Source: Acidobacteriota bacterium
Lineage (GTDB): Bacteria; Acidobacteriota; Thermoanaerobaculia; Thermoanaerobaculales; Sulfomarinibacteraceae
Reading direction: 5' to 3'
Assembly (NCBI GenBank): GCA_024641545.1
Contig: JAHECW010000035.1
Coordinates: 1-36,544 of the forward strand
DNA length: 36,544 nt
The notes beneath the pieces were generated by a model that was not told where the DNA came from, did no database searches, and was given only the letters and a program-made list of their open reading frames with translations. Both the position numbers and the translations under genes were made by a program. Shown here in pieces: positions 23,948 through 32,598 of this stretch; position 1 is the first letter of the stretch, and every line of letters begins with the position of its first letter.

Positions 23948-24432
23948 TCACCGCGCCACCAAATCAGTCGCCCTCATCGCAGCCGGATGCTGATTGGACA
24001 CGGATTGGCGCGGTTTCTTTCTGACGTTGGTGCCACAGTTCCGACAGGAGTGTCTACCTATTGGTGCGGTGATCGGGCGCCGACAGGGTCCCGCTTCTCA
24101 ATGCATACACACCGCGTTGAGACACAACGGGCGCAAAGAACCACAAAGGTCCTACCAAGCATCTCACGTTGTGACTCGGCTCACGCGGGGACCTCTGATT
24201 GCAGGCGCACTCCCGAGTCCTTGCGATGGGTCAAAATGAAGCCCTTTGTGGCCTCTTTGTGGCTCTTGGTGGTCTTCGTGTTTCAAGAACTCTGGCGTTC
24301 CTCATCCCGGGATCGAAGAATCGGAGTCGGGGGTCACCGGTACAGGCCGGGCCCGCACCAATCCGTGTTCATCCGTGTCCCATTCAGCCCTCGACTCACG
24401 GGCACCTCAAATGGTCCGGCTGCGAACAAAGG
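23948..24432. other. Gene-free stretch with nested inverted dispersed repeats
   Basis: No supported gene in 485 bases between two convergent genes. Outer arms related to ACACGGATTGG (about 23997-24007) and CCAATCCGTGTTCATCCGTG (24358-24377) face each other. Inner arms GCGCAAAGAACCACAAAGG (24130-24148) and CCCTTTGTGGCCTCTTTGTG (24242-24261) also face each other. These (CACAAAG)n and ACACGGATGAAC-type words are dispersed intergenic sequences seen in many environmental bacteria, from memory. Base composition is more AT-rich than the neighbours. Confidence 0.6.
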
Positions 24433-25989
24433 CTAACGAACCCGGGGGTTGCTTCCCGGGACGACGAGGTTGCCGACCAGCGTTCGCCCCAGTCCGTCGG
24501 TGAGGGTGGTCTGGAGACGGGAGTCGAGGGAGGGGTTCGCATCCGACCAGGCGCCGAGAACATCGTCCTCCACGTATTCGTCTCCGCCACCGATCAGCAC
24601 CGGCGTTCCGCCGTCCCGGCTCGAGGCCTCGAGCCGCCAGCTGCCCGCCGCGACCTCGGGGTCGAGACTGAACTGCGCGACCGCGCCCACCAGCGTCACG
24701 CTCCCCGCCGGAGGGGATTGCGGCGGATCGCTGACATAGCTCACCGCGATCAAACCGCGGCCGGCGAGCGCCGGAGTCGTGGCCACCGGGGTCTGATCGG
24801 CGAAGAGCCGCCCGCCGTCGTAGGCGCCGAACCGAGTCCAGACGCCCGTGGGATCGATGGGATAGGGATCGACGATGCTCGAGTGAAGCTCGATGGTGCT
24901 CGCCTGGGCGGCCTCGATGGTGCAGGTGAAGCGACAGTCGCTGGCAATGATCCTCGATGTGTCTCTGGCGCCGAAGAATCCTCCCGTCCCATCGATGGTG
25001 GTCCGTTCCATCCACACCCGCGAGTTCTCCAGACTGAGAATCTCACCGAGGTGCGAATCGCGCACCGTCACATGAGCATCGGCCTGGGGATAGAGATTCC
25101 AGGTGTCGACGGATGCGTTGACGAGCCGGAAGTCCCGATCCTCCAGGTCGACGGTGTGGTCGGCGTAGAACCGGTCGTTGAACAGCCCTTCGACCTCACC
25201 GTCGTTGGCCATGTGAAAGCCGACGACGATCCAGTTTTCCTCGGCGATGTCACGGAGAACGACGCTGCTGTTCTCACGCACCAGCATGGGCCAGAGCAGA
25301 GCGTCACAGCGATCGACGGTCGCGGTCTGGAGGATTCCCGTCGCCCCCGGCGGGGGGAAGGACCAGTGTTCGATCAACCCGGGCATCGGCGGCGAGTACT
25401 CGGCCTCGGATCCGGCAGGAAACTCGACCCAGACCCAGATCTTGCCCTCGCCGGGAAGGCGGGGAATCTCTTCGAGAGCCATGGTCGAGTCGTCCTGAAC
25501 CAGAACCTCGAAGTTGCCGGTGAGCCTCCTCGCCTCCAGTCTCGCGTTGTCGGCCGAGAGCAACTGCACATCGCCGAAGTCGGTGTCCTCGACACGCATC
25601 CGGGCGTTTCCCGCCACCATCAGAACGTGCTGGACTCCGTTCGGGACGCGATAATCGCAACCGATCACGTCGATTCGTGCGTCCTCCACGCCGACCAGTG
25701 AATACTGGCCGTGAAACACGCTCATGAACTGAATGACCGAATTCTCCAATCGAACCCAGCCGTTACCAAGGACCCAGATGTGGCCGCTCATTTGGAGCCC
25801 GGGCTCCGGAAGACCCCGGACCGTCAGGGATCCCCCCGACAGAACGATGACGTGGCCCAGCTCGGCGGGCTCGGTCAGAACCACCGGTCCGGTGATGATC
25901 CAGGGTTGGTCTTCTGCCGTAACCCCTGCGGCGCCCGCGACCGCCGCCGCCAGTGCGATCAAGGCCGCGGGAACGGCTCTTCCACCCAT
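24433..25989 (-). CDS. Secreted protein, probable right-handed beta-helix
   Basis: Not assigned to a named family. The 518-residue product starts with a signal peptide (MGGRAVPAALIALAAAVAG, cleavage near GVTAEDQP). The body is built of short repeats of the form 'strand-turn-strand' with Asn/Asp/Ser at turns, e.g. GHVIVLSGGSLTVRGL, NGWVRLENSVIQF, NARMRVEDTDFGDV, NARLEARRLTGNF, NSSVVLRDIAEEN, DAHVTVRDSHLGEI, NSRVWMERTTIDG and TSRIIASDCRF. This pattern is that of pectate-lyase-like beta-helices; no catalytic triad is visible. GGAGGGA stands about 8 bases before the ATG. It converges on the methyltransferase gene across a repeat-rich gap and is followed by no close partner. An extracellular or periplasmic location is inferred. 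Confidence 0.75.
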   Translation of the reverse strand: MGGRAVPAALIALAAAVAGAAGVTAEDQPWIITGPVVLTEPAELGHVIVLSGGSLTVRGLPEPGLQMSGHIWVLGNGWVRLENSVIQFMSVFHGQYSLVGVEDARIDVIGCDYRVPNGVQHVLMVAGNARMRVEDTDFGDVQLLSADNARLEARRLTGNFEVLVQDDSTMALEEIPRLPGEGKIWVWVEFPAGSEAEYSPPMPGLIEHWSFPPPGATGILQTATVDRCDALLWPMLVRENSSVVLRDIAEENWIVVGFHMANDGEVEGLFNDRFYADHTVDLEDRDFRLVNASVDTWNLYPQADAHVTVRDSHLGEILSLENSRVWMERTTIDGTGGFFGARDTSRIIASDCRFTCTIEAAQASTIELHSSIVDPYPIDPTGVWTRFGAYDGGRLFADQTPVATTPALAGRGLIAVSYVSDPPQSPPAGSVTLVGAVAQFSLDPEVAAGSWRLEASSRDGGTPVLIGGGDEYVEDDVLGAWSDANPSLDSRLQTTLTDGLGRTLVGNLVVPGSNPRVR

Positions 25990-26147
25990 GTCAGCTTCCC
26001 TCCTCTGTCAACCGACTCTATCTGATGAATCGGCACCGCCCCACCGGACGCCGCAGGCTCGAAAACCGGCAGCGCCGGCGTCTTGTCTGCGCCGGCCTTC
26101 GCGTTCTCGGCGGCCTTTGCGGTGAAACTGCCATTGGGCCCCACTCC
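25990..26147. other. Gap between hydrolase and beta-helix genes with a decayed dispersed repeat
   Basis: The stretch 26093-26128 reads CCGGCCTTCGCGTTCTCGGC followed by GGCCTTTGCGGTGAAACT, a relative of the 'TTCACCGCAAAG' type dispersed intergenic word. The rest shows only the promoter-proximal leader of the beta-helix gene with its GGAGGGA site. Confidence 0.45.
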
Positions 26148-27002
26148 TCAACCGTCGCCGCGCCCGGCGGCGAAATCGATCACCAACCGAGCGATCTCAT
26201 CCGGCTTCTCCATCGCCAGGAAATGCGAGGTCCCCTCGAGTTCGACGACTCGAGCATCCGGCATCTCACGAGCCATCCGGCGCGCCGCGTCGGGCATCAA
26301 CGTGTCCGAGGTCGCACCGCGTACCACCAGGGTGGGAACCTCGACCTTGCGGAGATTGGCCCACTCATCATGCGGGCAGATTTCGAAGAGCCGCGCCTCC
26401 CACTCCTTGGGATACCTCAGCATCACCGAACCCGCGGGACCGTCGATCACGCCCGCCACTAGGTAGTCCTCGAACACCCGCGGGTCCCACCGTTCGAAGA
26501 CCGACTTGCCGCTCCAGGAGGCTCTGACCGCTGATCGATCGGGCCAGGTGTCACGGCGCCTCGCGGCGCCTTCGACAAGGGGAAAACGACGTCCGAAACC
26601 CAGACGTTTCATCCAGCCCCAGGAAAAGGCGTGCACACCGGTGAAGATCACGGGGTCGAGAAGGACCAGGGCCGAAAAGAGCTCCGGATTGCGGGCGGCC
26701 GCCAACGCGCACAGCACCCCGCCGAGACTGTGCCCCACCGCGACGACCGGACCCTCAGCCCGCTCGCGGACGGCCAGCGCGAGGTCATCGGCCATCGGGC
26801 GCCATGTCGACAGCTCCCACGGCGCCTGCATCGACCACAGCGGACGCTGGGCGAAGGTCGCGACCTTGAACCTCGGCAGCAGAGCTTCGAGGGTGGTTCG
26901 ATAGGTCCCGGGAGGAAACCCGTTGGCATGGGTCAGGACCAGCTGCGGTCCGTCGCCACCCAGGTCGGTCCAGGCGTCGTCCGGTGGCGCCGGCGAACCC
27001 AC
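26148..27002 (-). CDS. Alpha/beta hydrolase
   Basis: The 284-residue product has the alpha/beta hydrolase fold: oxyanion strand LVLTHANGFPPGTY, nucleophile elbow VVAVGHSLGG with Ser92, an acid-side strand VPTLVVRGATSDTLMPD and the catalytic His in LEGTSHFLAMEKPDE. The substrate cannot be told; serine hydrolases of this size include esterases and C-C hydrolases. The GTG start at 27002 has AAGGA about 8 bases before it and lies 11 bases after the kbl stop, so it is cotranscribed with kbl. A lid region (about 120-200) is rich in Trp and Arg. Confidence 0.88.
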   Translation of the reverse strand: MGSPAPPDDAWTDLGGDGPQLVLTHANGFPPGTYRTTLEALLPRFKVATFAQRPLWSMQAPWELSTWRPMADDLALAVRERAEGPVVAVGHSLGGVLCALAAARNPELFSALVLLDPVIFTGVHAFSWGWMKRLGFGRRFPLVEGAARRRDTWPDRSAVRASWSGKSVFERWDPRVFEDYLVAGVIDGPAGSVMLRYPKEWEARLFEICPHDEWANLRKVEVPTLVVRGATSDTLMPDAARRMAREMPDARVVELEGTSHFLAMEKPDEIARLVIDFAAGRGDG

Positions 27003-27013
27003 CAGCCGATCCT

Positions 27014-28198
27014 TCAGATGACTCCGAGCCGCTTCCCGACGGTCTCGAACGCGGCCACCGCGCGATCGAGGTGCTCGCGTTCGTGCGCCGCGGAGATCTG
27101 GGTCCGGATCCGCGCCCGGCCCTTGGGGACCACCGGGAACGAGAAACCGATGACGTAGATGCCTTCGGCCAGCATTTCGTCGGCGAATTCCGACGCGAGC
27201 TTGGCGTCGTAGAGCATCACCGGAACGATGGCGGTGGACCCTTCCAGCACATCGAATCCGAGTTTTTCGAGCTTCGAGCGGAAGTACCGCGTGTTGTCCA
27301 TCAACTTGTCACGGAGCTCAGTGCTCGCCGAGAGCATCTTGAAAACCGCGATTCCGGCCGCCGTCAGCGACGGGGTCAACGTGTTGGAGAAGAGATACGG
27401 CCGGGACCGCTGGCGGAGCAGATCGATGATCTCCTGCCGGCCGGTGGTGTAGCCGCCGGACGCGCCGCCGAGAGCCTTGCCGAGGGTCGAGGTGATGATG
27501 TCCACTCTGCCCTGAACACCGCAGTGTTCCGGGGTCCCCCGTCCGGTGCGGCCGATATAGCCGGTGGCGTGGGAGTCGTCGACCATGACCATGGCGCCGT
27601 ACTTCTCCGCGAGATCACAGATCTCGTCGAGCTTGACCAGATAACCGTCCATGGAAAAGACGCCGTCGGTGGCGATCAACCGGCGACGATGACCCTGGGT
27701 GTTCTTGAGGATCTCTTCGAGCTCGCTCATGTCCGAGTTGGCATAGCGGAATCGCTCGGCCTTGCACAGGCGCACGCCGTCGATGATCGAGGCGTGGTTG
27801 AGCTGGTCGGAAATGATCGCGTCTTCGTCCCCGAGAATGGTCTCGAAGAGGCCGGCATTGGCATCGAAACACGAGGAGTAGAGGATCGTGTCCTCGGTTC
27901 CGTTGAACGCGGAAACGGCGCCTTCGAGCTCCTTGTGCAGATCCTGGGTGCCGCAGATGAAACGCACCGAAGCCATTCCGAAACCGCGCTCGTCGAGGGC
28001 TCGTTTCGCCGCCGCGATGATCTCGGGGTTGTCGGCGAGACCGAGGTAGTTGTTGGCGCAGAAGTTGATGACCTCGCCCTGGGGAACCCGGATGGCGGCG
28101 TTCTGCGGTGACGAGATCACCCTCTCCCGCTTGAAGGTTCCCGCATCACGAATGGCGTCGAGTTCATCGCAAAAGCCGGCCTTGAATACTGAGAACAT
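27014..28198 (-). CDS. kbl: Glycine C-acetyltransferase (2-amino-3-ketobutyrate CoA ligase)
   Basis: Kbl converts 2-amino-3-oxobutyrate and CoA to glycine and acetyl-CoA in threonine breakdown, using PLP. The 394-residue product matches the alpha-oxoamine synthase family: [51 protein letters not shown] with the cofactor Asp, and the Schiff-base lysine in [13 protein letters not shown] (Lys241). Length equals E. coli Kbl (398). The high match to Kbl-specific N-terminal words (RVISSPQ) favours Kbl over BioF or HemA. GGAGG stands 5 bases before the ATG. The usual partner tdh is not adjacent; an alpha/beta hydrolase follows instead. Confidence 0.93.
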   Translation of the reverse strand: MFSVFKAGFCDELDAIRDAGTFKRERVISSPQNAAIRVPQGEVINFCANNYLGLADNPEIIAAAKRALDERGFGMASVRFICGTQDLHKELEGAVSAFNGTEDTILYSSCFDANAGLFETILGDEDAIISDQLNHASIIDGVRLCKAERFRYANSDMSELEEILKNTQGHRRRLIATDGVFSMDGYLVKLDEICDLAEKYGAMVMVDDSHATGYIGRTGRGTPEHCGVQGRVDIITSTLGKALGGASGGYTTGRQEIIDLLRQRSRPYLFSNTLTPSLTAAGIAVFKMLSASTELRDKLMDNTRYFRSKLEKLGFDVLEGSTAIVPVMLYDAKLASEFADEMLAEGIYVIGFSFPVVPKGRARIRTQISAAHEREHLDRAVAAFETVGKRLGVI

Positions 28199-28257
28199 CT
28201 GACCTCCAGGATGGGTCTCCCCGCCTCGACGCTGTCCGCGGTCGAAGGAATCGACCC

Positions 28258-28596
28258 TCAGGTGAAGCTGGTCACAGCCTCGTCTTCATTGTCGAAGACC
28301 TCGAGCAGGGGCAGCAACTGGGTGAGGCGCAGCGTGCGGGTGACGCTCGGTGTCGGCCGCAGGAGCTTGACCGCGCCTCCGAAACGCTGGGCCAGCTTCC
28401 AGCTGGACACGACCTCGCCGATCCCCGAGCTGTCCATGATCGTGACCTCCCGAAGGTTGAGAACGACCTTCCTCCAGCCTTCGGCGATGATCTCGTTCAT
28501 CACGTCGCGAAGCAGCTCGTCGCCGACTCCCATGACGAGACGTCCTTTGAGATCCACAATGATCACATCGTCCACGTGCCGAACATCCACTTTCAT
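28258..28596 (-). CDS. STAS-domain anti-sigma factor antagonist
   Basis: Proteins of this family (SpoIIAA/RsbV type) bind anti-sigma kinases when unphosphorylated and so release a sigma factor or output protein. The 112-residue product is a single STAS domain: [40 protein letters not shown] with the phosphorylatable Ser in DSSG, and [18 protein letters not shown]. The ATG at 28596 is chosen because TACAAT lies 7 bases upstream and the domain starts directly there; a longer in-frame reading upstream has no domain content. No partner kinase lies nearby, but a diguanylate cyclase lies upstream on the same strand. Confidence 0.9.
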   Translation of the reverse strand: MKVDVRHVDDVIIVDLKGRLVMGVGDELLRDVMNEIIAEGWRKVVLNLREVTIMDSSGIGEVVSSWKLAQRFGGAVKLLRPTPSVTRTLRLTQLLPLLEVFDNEDEAVTSFT

Positions 28597-28603
28597 GTGC
28601 TGG

Positions 28604-28609
28604 ATTGTA
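28604..28609 (-). promoter_or_regulatory. -10 box 7 bases before STAS gene start
   Basis: TACAAT on the minus strand is followed by CCAGCAC and ATG. No Shine-Dalgarno. A leaderless message is predicted. Confidence 0.55.
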
Positions 28610-28731
28610 GCCGGTTTTTGCCGGGAACCGCTGGTTTTTTTCGCCGCTCGCACCGATCTCATTGTCTGGGCTGAGTCGCCCCGAGCAGTGCCATCGGAGC
28701 GAGATGCCCGCTGAGATCTGCCGCTCAGGGC

Positions 28732-30075
28732 TCAGTCGTGGCCATCGCGCCCAAAGGGAATCCGACCGGGGTCATCGTATCTCCCGACCGCTCGTCCCCC
28801 CGCCTGACGATCCGAGCTCGGCCTCGAGGTGCGGTTCCCGTGGATCGGGTTGAGCCCCGTGGGTTCGGCGCGCAGGACCCGGTTGCGACCGGAGTTCTTC
28901 GCCTCGTAGAGCGCCGTGTCGGCGTTTCTGAGGAGCTCGACACTGTCATCGGCGTCATCGGGGAAGCACGCGACGCCGCCCGAGATCGTCACTCTTCCGT
29001 TGGGCTGCGTGCCTTCGCCCTCGAACGGATACTCTTCAATCCGGTGCCGGATCACCTCGGCGGCCGCCATGGCCTGGCTCGCCGACCTGCCGGACATGAC
29101 GAGCACGAACTCCTCGCCGCCGAACCGGCCGAAATAGTCGTCCGACCTGACACTGTCCCGCACCAGCTTGGCGAGCAATCGGAGCAGACGGTCCCCCACC
29201 AGGTGTCCGTTCTGATCGTTGTAGTTCTTGAAGTGGTCGATGTCAAAAAGGAAGATCGAGACCTTCTCGCTCTTGTTGCGGGCTTCGAACACGGCTTCGC
29301 TGAGTCTGACCAACAGCGCCGCCTTGTTGAAGATCCCGGTCAGACCGTCGACCTCCGCCGCGATCTCGACGTTTCGATAGGCCTCGAGGTTGGTCCAGGT
29401 CAACGCCCCCAGCCTGGCGATCATCTCCATCATCTCTCGTTCGCTGAAGTTGTGTCTTTCGGGCCGAGAGATGGCCACGAGACCGATGGTTTCATCGCCC
29501 GCGATCATGGGAGCGACAACATCGAAGTCCGGTTGGCCGCTGTCCTGGCTCACGCTGTAGCTCAAGGATCCTTCTTCCTCGAAGTCTCTGCGGACCATCA
29601 CCCGCTGGCGGGCGGCTGCAACTCCCAGTTGACCCTCTCCGAGTCGAACCTCCATCCCAACCTTCATCTGGCGTTGCGCCGTCGAGATCGCGGCGACAAT
29701 CATCCGGTTTTCACGATCGGGTTCGGTGATCGTATTTCTTCTCCGAACCAGAACCACCGCCACTTCGGGCCGGAACATCCGCACCATCGCATTGACGAGC
29801 GTGGGAGGAATCTGGCGAATCTGGTTTTGCGCGTGGAGCTCCCCGATCAGGCCGGAAAAGACCTGAAAGAACTCGGTCTGGCCTTCGAGATCGAGTTCGA
29901 GACGTCGGGTCGAGCGTTCGATCGCCCCGGCTCTGGGGTGGGTGGTGGAGGGTTGCGCCGGCTCGGCTCCACGGACCCGGAACCAAAGCGCGACGATGAT
30001 GACGAGCAACACCGGCACCACCACCAGAAGGACCTTGGCGCCGCCCGGCCACAACGCGAGTTCATCGAGGGTCAA
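28732..30075 (-). CDS. Membrane-anchored diguanylate cyclase with GAF-like domain
   Basis: Diguanylate cyclases make the second messenger c-di-GMP from two GTP. The 447-residue product has one N-terminal membrane segment (about 14-33, KVLLVVVPVLLVIIVALWF), a GAF-like sensor domain (about 70-225, with GQLGVAAARQRVMVRRDF and PMIAGDETIGLVAISRPE) and a GGDEF domain (about 235-400) with DGLTGIFNKAAL, FDIDHFKNYND and the active site RFGGEEFVLV. The inhibitory-site RSDD lies five residues before GGEEF, so product feedback is likely. A 40-residue basic tail follows. The start is TTG at 30075, preceded by stop codons and lacking a good ribosome site, so it is less certain. TACAAT at 30157-30162 may be its promoter. 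Confidence 0.88.
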   Translation of the reverse strand: MTLDELALWPGGAKVLLVVVPVLLVIIVALWFRVRGAEPAQPSTTHPRAGAIERSTRRLELDLEGQTEFFQVFSGLIGELHAQNQIRQIPPTLVNAMVRMFRPEVAVVLVRRRNTITEPDRENRMIVAAISTAQRQMKVGMEVRLGEGQLGVAAARQRVMVRRDFEEEGSLSYSVSQDSGQPDFDVVAPMIAGDETIGLVAISRPERHNFSEREMMEMIARLGALTWTNLEAYRNVEIAAEVDGLTGIFNKAALLVRLSEAVFEARNKSEKVSIFLFDIDHFKNYNDQNGHLVGDRLLRLLAKLVRDSVRSDDYFGRFGGEEFVLVMSGRSASQAMAAAEVIRHRIEEYPFEGEGTQPNGRVTISGGVACFPDDADDSVELLRNADTALYEAKNSGRNRVLRAEPTGLNPIHGNRTSRPSSDRQAGGRAVGRYDDPGRIPFGRDGHD

Positions 30076-30156
30076 TTCTCACCAGTATTTCTCGCCCTCC
30101 GGTCCGCGATTCCGCTCGATCGGCCGCCACGGACCCATCGTATCCGACACCCGGCA

Positions 30157-30162
30157 ATTGTA
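30157..30162 (-). promoter_or_regulatory. Possible -10 box for diguanylate cyclase gene
   Basis: TACAAT on the minus strand, about 80 bases before the TTG start. No strong -35 box is seen. The 160-base gap here holds nothing else recognisable. Confidence 0.3.
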
Positions 30163-30234
30163 CTGCGATCATCCTCGGCGCACCAGACACCGGCAGTGTC
30201 ACAGTTCCCGAGTCCCCGGTGGGAGCATCGGACC

Positions 30235-30903
30235 TCAGTCGAGATCTTCGTCGTGATCTCCGTCGCCATAGCTGGTTGCAAAGGTCTCGAGAAACCACAA
30301 AAACGTCCCGGCGGCGGCGAGGCCGATCATTTTTGAAACCGGATTCCCGCTGACGGCCGGATACCAGTCGAGCTGATCGGGAAAACGGAAGTGCACCACC
30401 CAGGCCACGACCATGACCGCGCTGATCATCGCTCCCGTCGCCCCGACCGCCGCCGCCCTCCGGAGCCGCTCGGTGCATGACGACGATCGGGCGAAGGCGA
30501 GCAGGAACAGAAAGAACGACCCGACGAGCACCAGCAGGGCGGTTTGGAGCAGCTTCGGAGAGGCAAGGAGGAACGGTAGATCGGGGGGGCGGATCCCCGC
30601 GACCGCTGTCGCAAGGGCGGCCAGAGCCAAGAAGGACGACAGCAGCGAGGCGACGGCCGCGACCACGGTCGCGAGCCGGAGAAATCGCTGACCTTCGAAT
30701 CGGTGATGGCGGAGAAACGAAAAGAAGAACAACGGTGCAGTCAGGCTCGCCACGACCGAAATCATGGGCACGACAAGCAACAGCCCGCCGTGCTGCGCCA
30801 CCTCATCGGTACGAATCTGCGGCAACGACTGGACCAGGATTCCTCGCAGGACCAGCCACGCCAGGCCGGCGACGAAAAACCACGCGGCACGGGTCGGTTT
30901 CAT
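30235..30903 (-). CDS. Membrane protein of unknown function
   Basis: I do not recognise the family. The 222-residue product has about six hydrophobic segments: AAWFFVAGLAWLVLRGILV, GGLLLVVPMISVVASLTAPL, LATVVAAVASLLSSFLALAA, LLQTALLVLVGSFFLFLLAF, GATGAMISAVMVVAWVVHF and KMIGLAAAGTFLWFLETF. The last ends in an acidic tail (GDGDHDEDLD). The ATG at 30903 is chosen over an upstream in-frame ATG because GGAGGG stands 4-5 bases before it. Its promoter region overlaps that of the divergent methyltransferase gene. Nothing in the neighbours suggests a role. Confidence 0.7.
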   Translation of the reverse strand: MKPTRAAWFFVAGLAWLVLRGILVQSLPQIRTDEVAQHGGLLLVVPMISVVASLTAPLFFFSFLRHHRFEGQRFLRLATVVAAVASLLSSFLALAALATAVAGIRPPDLPFLLASPKLLQTALLVLVGSFFLFLLAFARSSSCTERLRRAAAVGATGAMISAVMVVAWVVHFRFPDQLDWYPAVSGNPVSKMIGLAAAGTFLWFLETFATSYGDGDHDEDLD

Positions 30904-30951
30904 CAACCCTCCTCGCGAACGGCATCCCTTGGAACGGGAACTCAAGGCCAG

Positions 30952-30960
30952 GATATACCA
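30952..30960 (-). promoter_or_regulatory. Extended -10 box for the membrane protein gene
   Basis: TGG-TATATC on the minus strand would start a leader of about 43 bases that includes the GGAGGG site. It lies only 5 bases from the start of the opposing extended -10 box at 30966, so the two promoters are back to back. Confidence 0.45.
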
Positions 30961-30965
30961 GCCTC

Positions 30966-30974
30966 TGCTACGAT
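30966..30974 (+). promoter_or_regulatory. Extended -10 promoter of methyltransferase gene, 6 bases from GTG
   Basis: TGC-TACGAT is followed by six bases and GTG at 30981. With normal spacing the G of GTG is the first transcribed base. Confidence 0.55.
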
Positions 30975-30980
30975 TCACGG

Positions 30981-31595
30981 GTGCCGGATTCTCATCGTGA
31001 CCACCGAGAGTCGTTCTCCGACTACTACGATCGACCGGTCAACAACGCACTCTTCCGCTGGATCGATCTTCGCAAGATCGGGATCATCCGCACGAACTTC
31101 GCCGATCTGCCCCGGGGGGCGCTGCTGCTCGATCTCGGTTGCGGATCGGGCAGGATCATTTCAAAGGTCGCACGCCCCGGCGACACCGCGTTGGCCGCCG
31201 ACATCGACCTCACGCTTCTGAGCAAAGCACACAACCGCGGTTCTCAGCCCCTGTGCGTGGATTTCGACACCCCCCTGCCGCTCGCCGACGGTGTCGTCGA
31301 CGGTGCGATGATCATCGACGCACTCGAGCACACCGAGCATCCTCGATCGATTCTCGACGAGCTTCACCGGGTGCTTCGCGCCGGCGGCATTCTCGTCGTG
31401 TTCACGCCTCCATACGACTCACACACATGGATTGCCGCCGAGAAGGCGCACAATTTCGTCACCCGGAGAAGGAGCGACCACATCTCGCCCTTCACCCGCG
31501 AATCGCTCACCTACGCGGTCGGCCGGCGGTTCACCAGCTTCAAGGTCGGCAGAACCAACTTCGGGCTGTCGATGTATGCGGTGGCGGTGAAGTAG
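30981..31595 (+). CDS. Class I SAM-dependent methyltransferase
   Basis: The 204-residue product has motif I LLLDLGCGSGRII (about residues 53-65), the acidic strand-2 end ALAADIDLTLL, LPLADGVVDGAMIIDALEHT (motifs II/III region) and VLRAGGILVVFTPPYDSHTW. It resembles small ubiquinone/UbiE-like or glycan-linked methyltransferases, but the substrate cannot be assigned. The GTG start is chosen because the extended -10 box stands 6 bases before it; the reading frame continues upstream with no start that fits. A glycosyltransferase gene lies convergent to it 64 bases downstream, hinting at glycan or lipid work (weak). Confidence 0.85.
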   Translation: MPDSHRDHRESFSDYYDRPVNNALFRWIDLRKIGIIRTNFADLPRGALLLDLGCGSGRIISKVARPGDTALAADIDLTLLSKAHNRGSQPLCVDFDTPLPLADGVVDGAMIIDALEHTEHPRSILDELHRVLRAGGILVVFTPPYDSHTWIAAEKAHNFVTRRRSDHISPFTRESLTYAVGRRFTSFKVGRTNFGLSMYAVAVK

Positions 31596-31659
31596 CGCGT
31601 CGCGGACGGGACGGGGTCGATGGAAGCACGGTCAGCGGCAACGGCCGACCGACTCGGGG

Positions 31660-32373
31660 TCAGTCTCTTTTCACCGGCCGCGTCCGGCGCACGACATGCG
31701 CTGCCACGTTGCCGACGAACCGCGGCCACTGACGCCAGATCTTGATGTGGCTGTCGCCGAAGCGCCGCGGGTACTCGTGGGTCGGGACGTTGACGACGCG
31801 GTGGCGCGCCAGCAGCATCTTCATGACCATCTCCTGCTCGATCGTGTGAATATCGGCCCTGAGCCCGACGGCAAGCAGAGCGTCCCGCCGCCCTGCCCGA
31901 AAACCGTTGAGAGTGTCGGTCAGTTGGACGTTCCAGCGCTCGTTGATGGCGACATTCATCGCGATGTTGCCGATGGTCCGGATCAGCTGGCCGAAGGTCA
32001 TGGACAGCTCCTCTGATCCACCGGTGAAACGGCTGCCGACGCAGAGATCCGCGTTGCCCCGAAGCACGGGGTCGGCGAGCCGGGGAATGTCATCGGGGTC
32101 GTGCGATCCGTCGGCATCCATGAACACCACCACCGGCTCGGTCACCAGGTCGAGACTCGCGCGAATCGCCGCCCCCTTTCCGGTACCGGGATCGCTGTGG
32201 ACCTCGGCGCCGGCACGCCTCGAGATCTCAACCGTCGTATCGGTGGAATGGCCGTCCATGACCACAACCCGGGCGCAGTGGGCCATCGCCCCGGTCACTG
32301 CGGCGCCTACCGTCGGGGCTTCGTTCCTCGCCAAGATCACGGTCGCGATGTCGCGCTTTGCTGCGCTGTCCAA
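31660..32373 (-). CDS. GT2 family glycosyltransferase (dolichyl-phosphate-mannose-synthase-like)
   Basis: Family 2 enzymes of the DPM1 type transfer a sugar from a nucleotide donor to a polyprenyl phosphate or similar acceptor at the inner membrane. The 237-residue product has ATVILARNEAPTVGAAV, VVVMDGHSTDTT, the metal-binding FMDADGSHDPDDIP, CVGSRFTGG, and LTDTLNGFRAGRRDALL typical of the group. It lacks the C-terminal membrane helices of GtrB-type enzymes. The start is TTG at 32373 with GGAGG about 8 bases upstream. It is alone on its strand here, converging with a methyltransferase and diverging from the DUF1800 gene. Confidence 0.88.
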   Translation of the reverse strand: MDSAAKRDIATVILARNEAPTVGAAVTGAMAHCARVVVMDGHSTDTTVEISRRAGAEVHSDPGTGKGAAIRASLDLVTEPVVVFMDADGSHDPDDIPRLADPVLRGNADLCVGSRFTGGSEELSMTFGQLIRTIGNIAMNVAINERWNVQLTDTLNGFRAGRRDALLAVGLRADIHTIEQEMVMKMLLARHRVVNVPTHEYPRRFGDSHIKIWRQWPRFVGNVAAHVVRRTRPVKRD

Positions 32374-32598
32374 TTCCGAGCCTCCCTCCGGCGCCGGTCC
32401 CTTCCATCCTACAGGTTCGGGTTATTCACTCCCACCACGACCGTGACCGTCGATCAGTCCGACCAATTCGGTTTTGAGAACAGGAATCTGTGACGTCAGA
32501 CACGGCAAGCCGTCCGAGCACTCCATACAATCGCTCTCCTGTATTCGCGACTGAATGTCAAAAGCCCGGCAGACCGGCGACGACCAATCGGAGGGGCG

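Noticed and set aside
24199-25701. 500-codon plus-strand frame opposite the beta-helix gene
   Set aside because: No start signal, no domain, and the minus-strand frame has a signal peptide and repeat structure.
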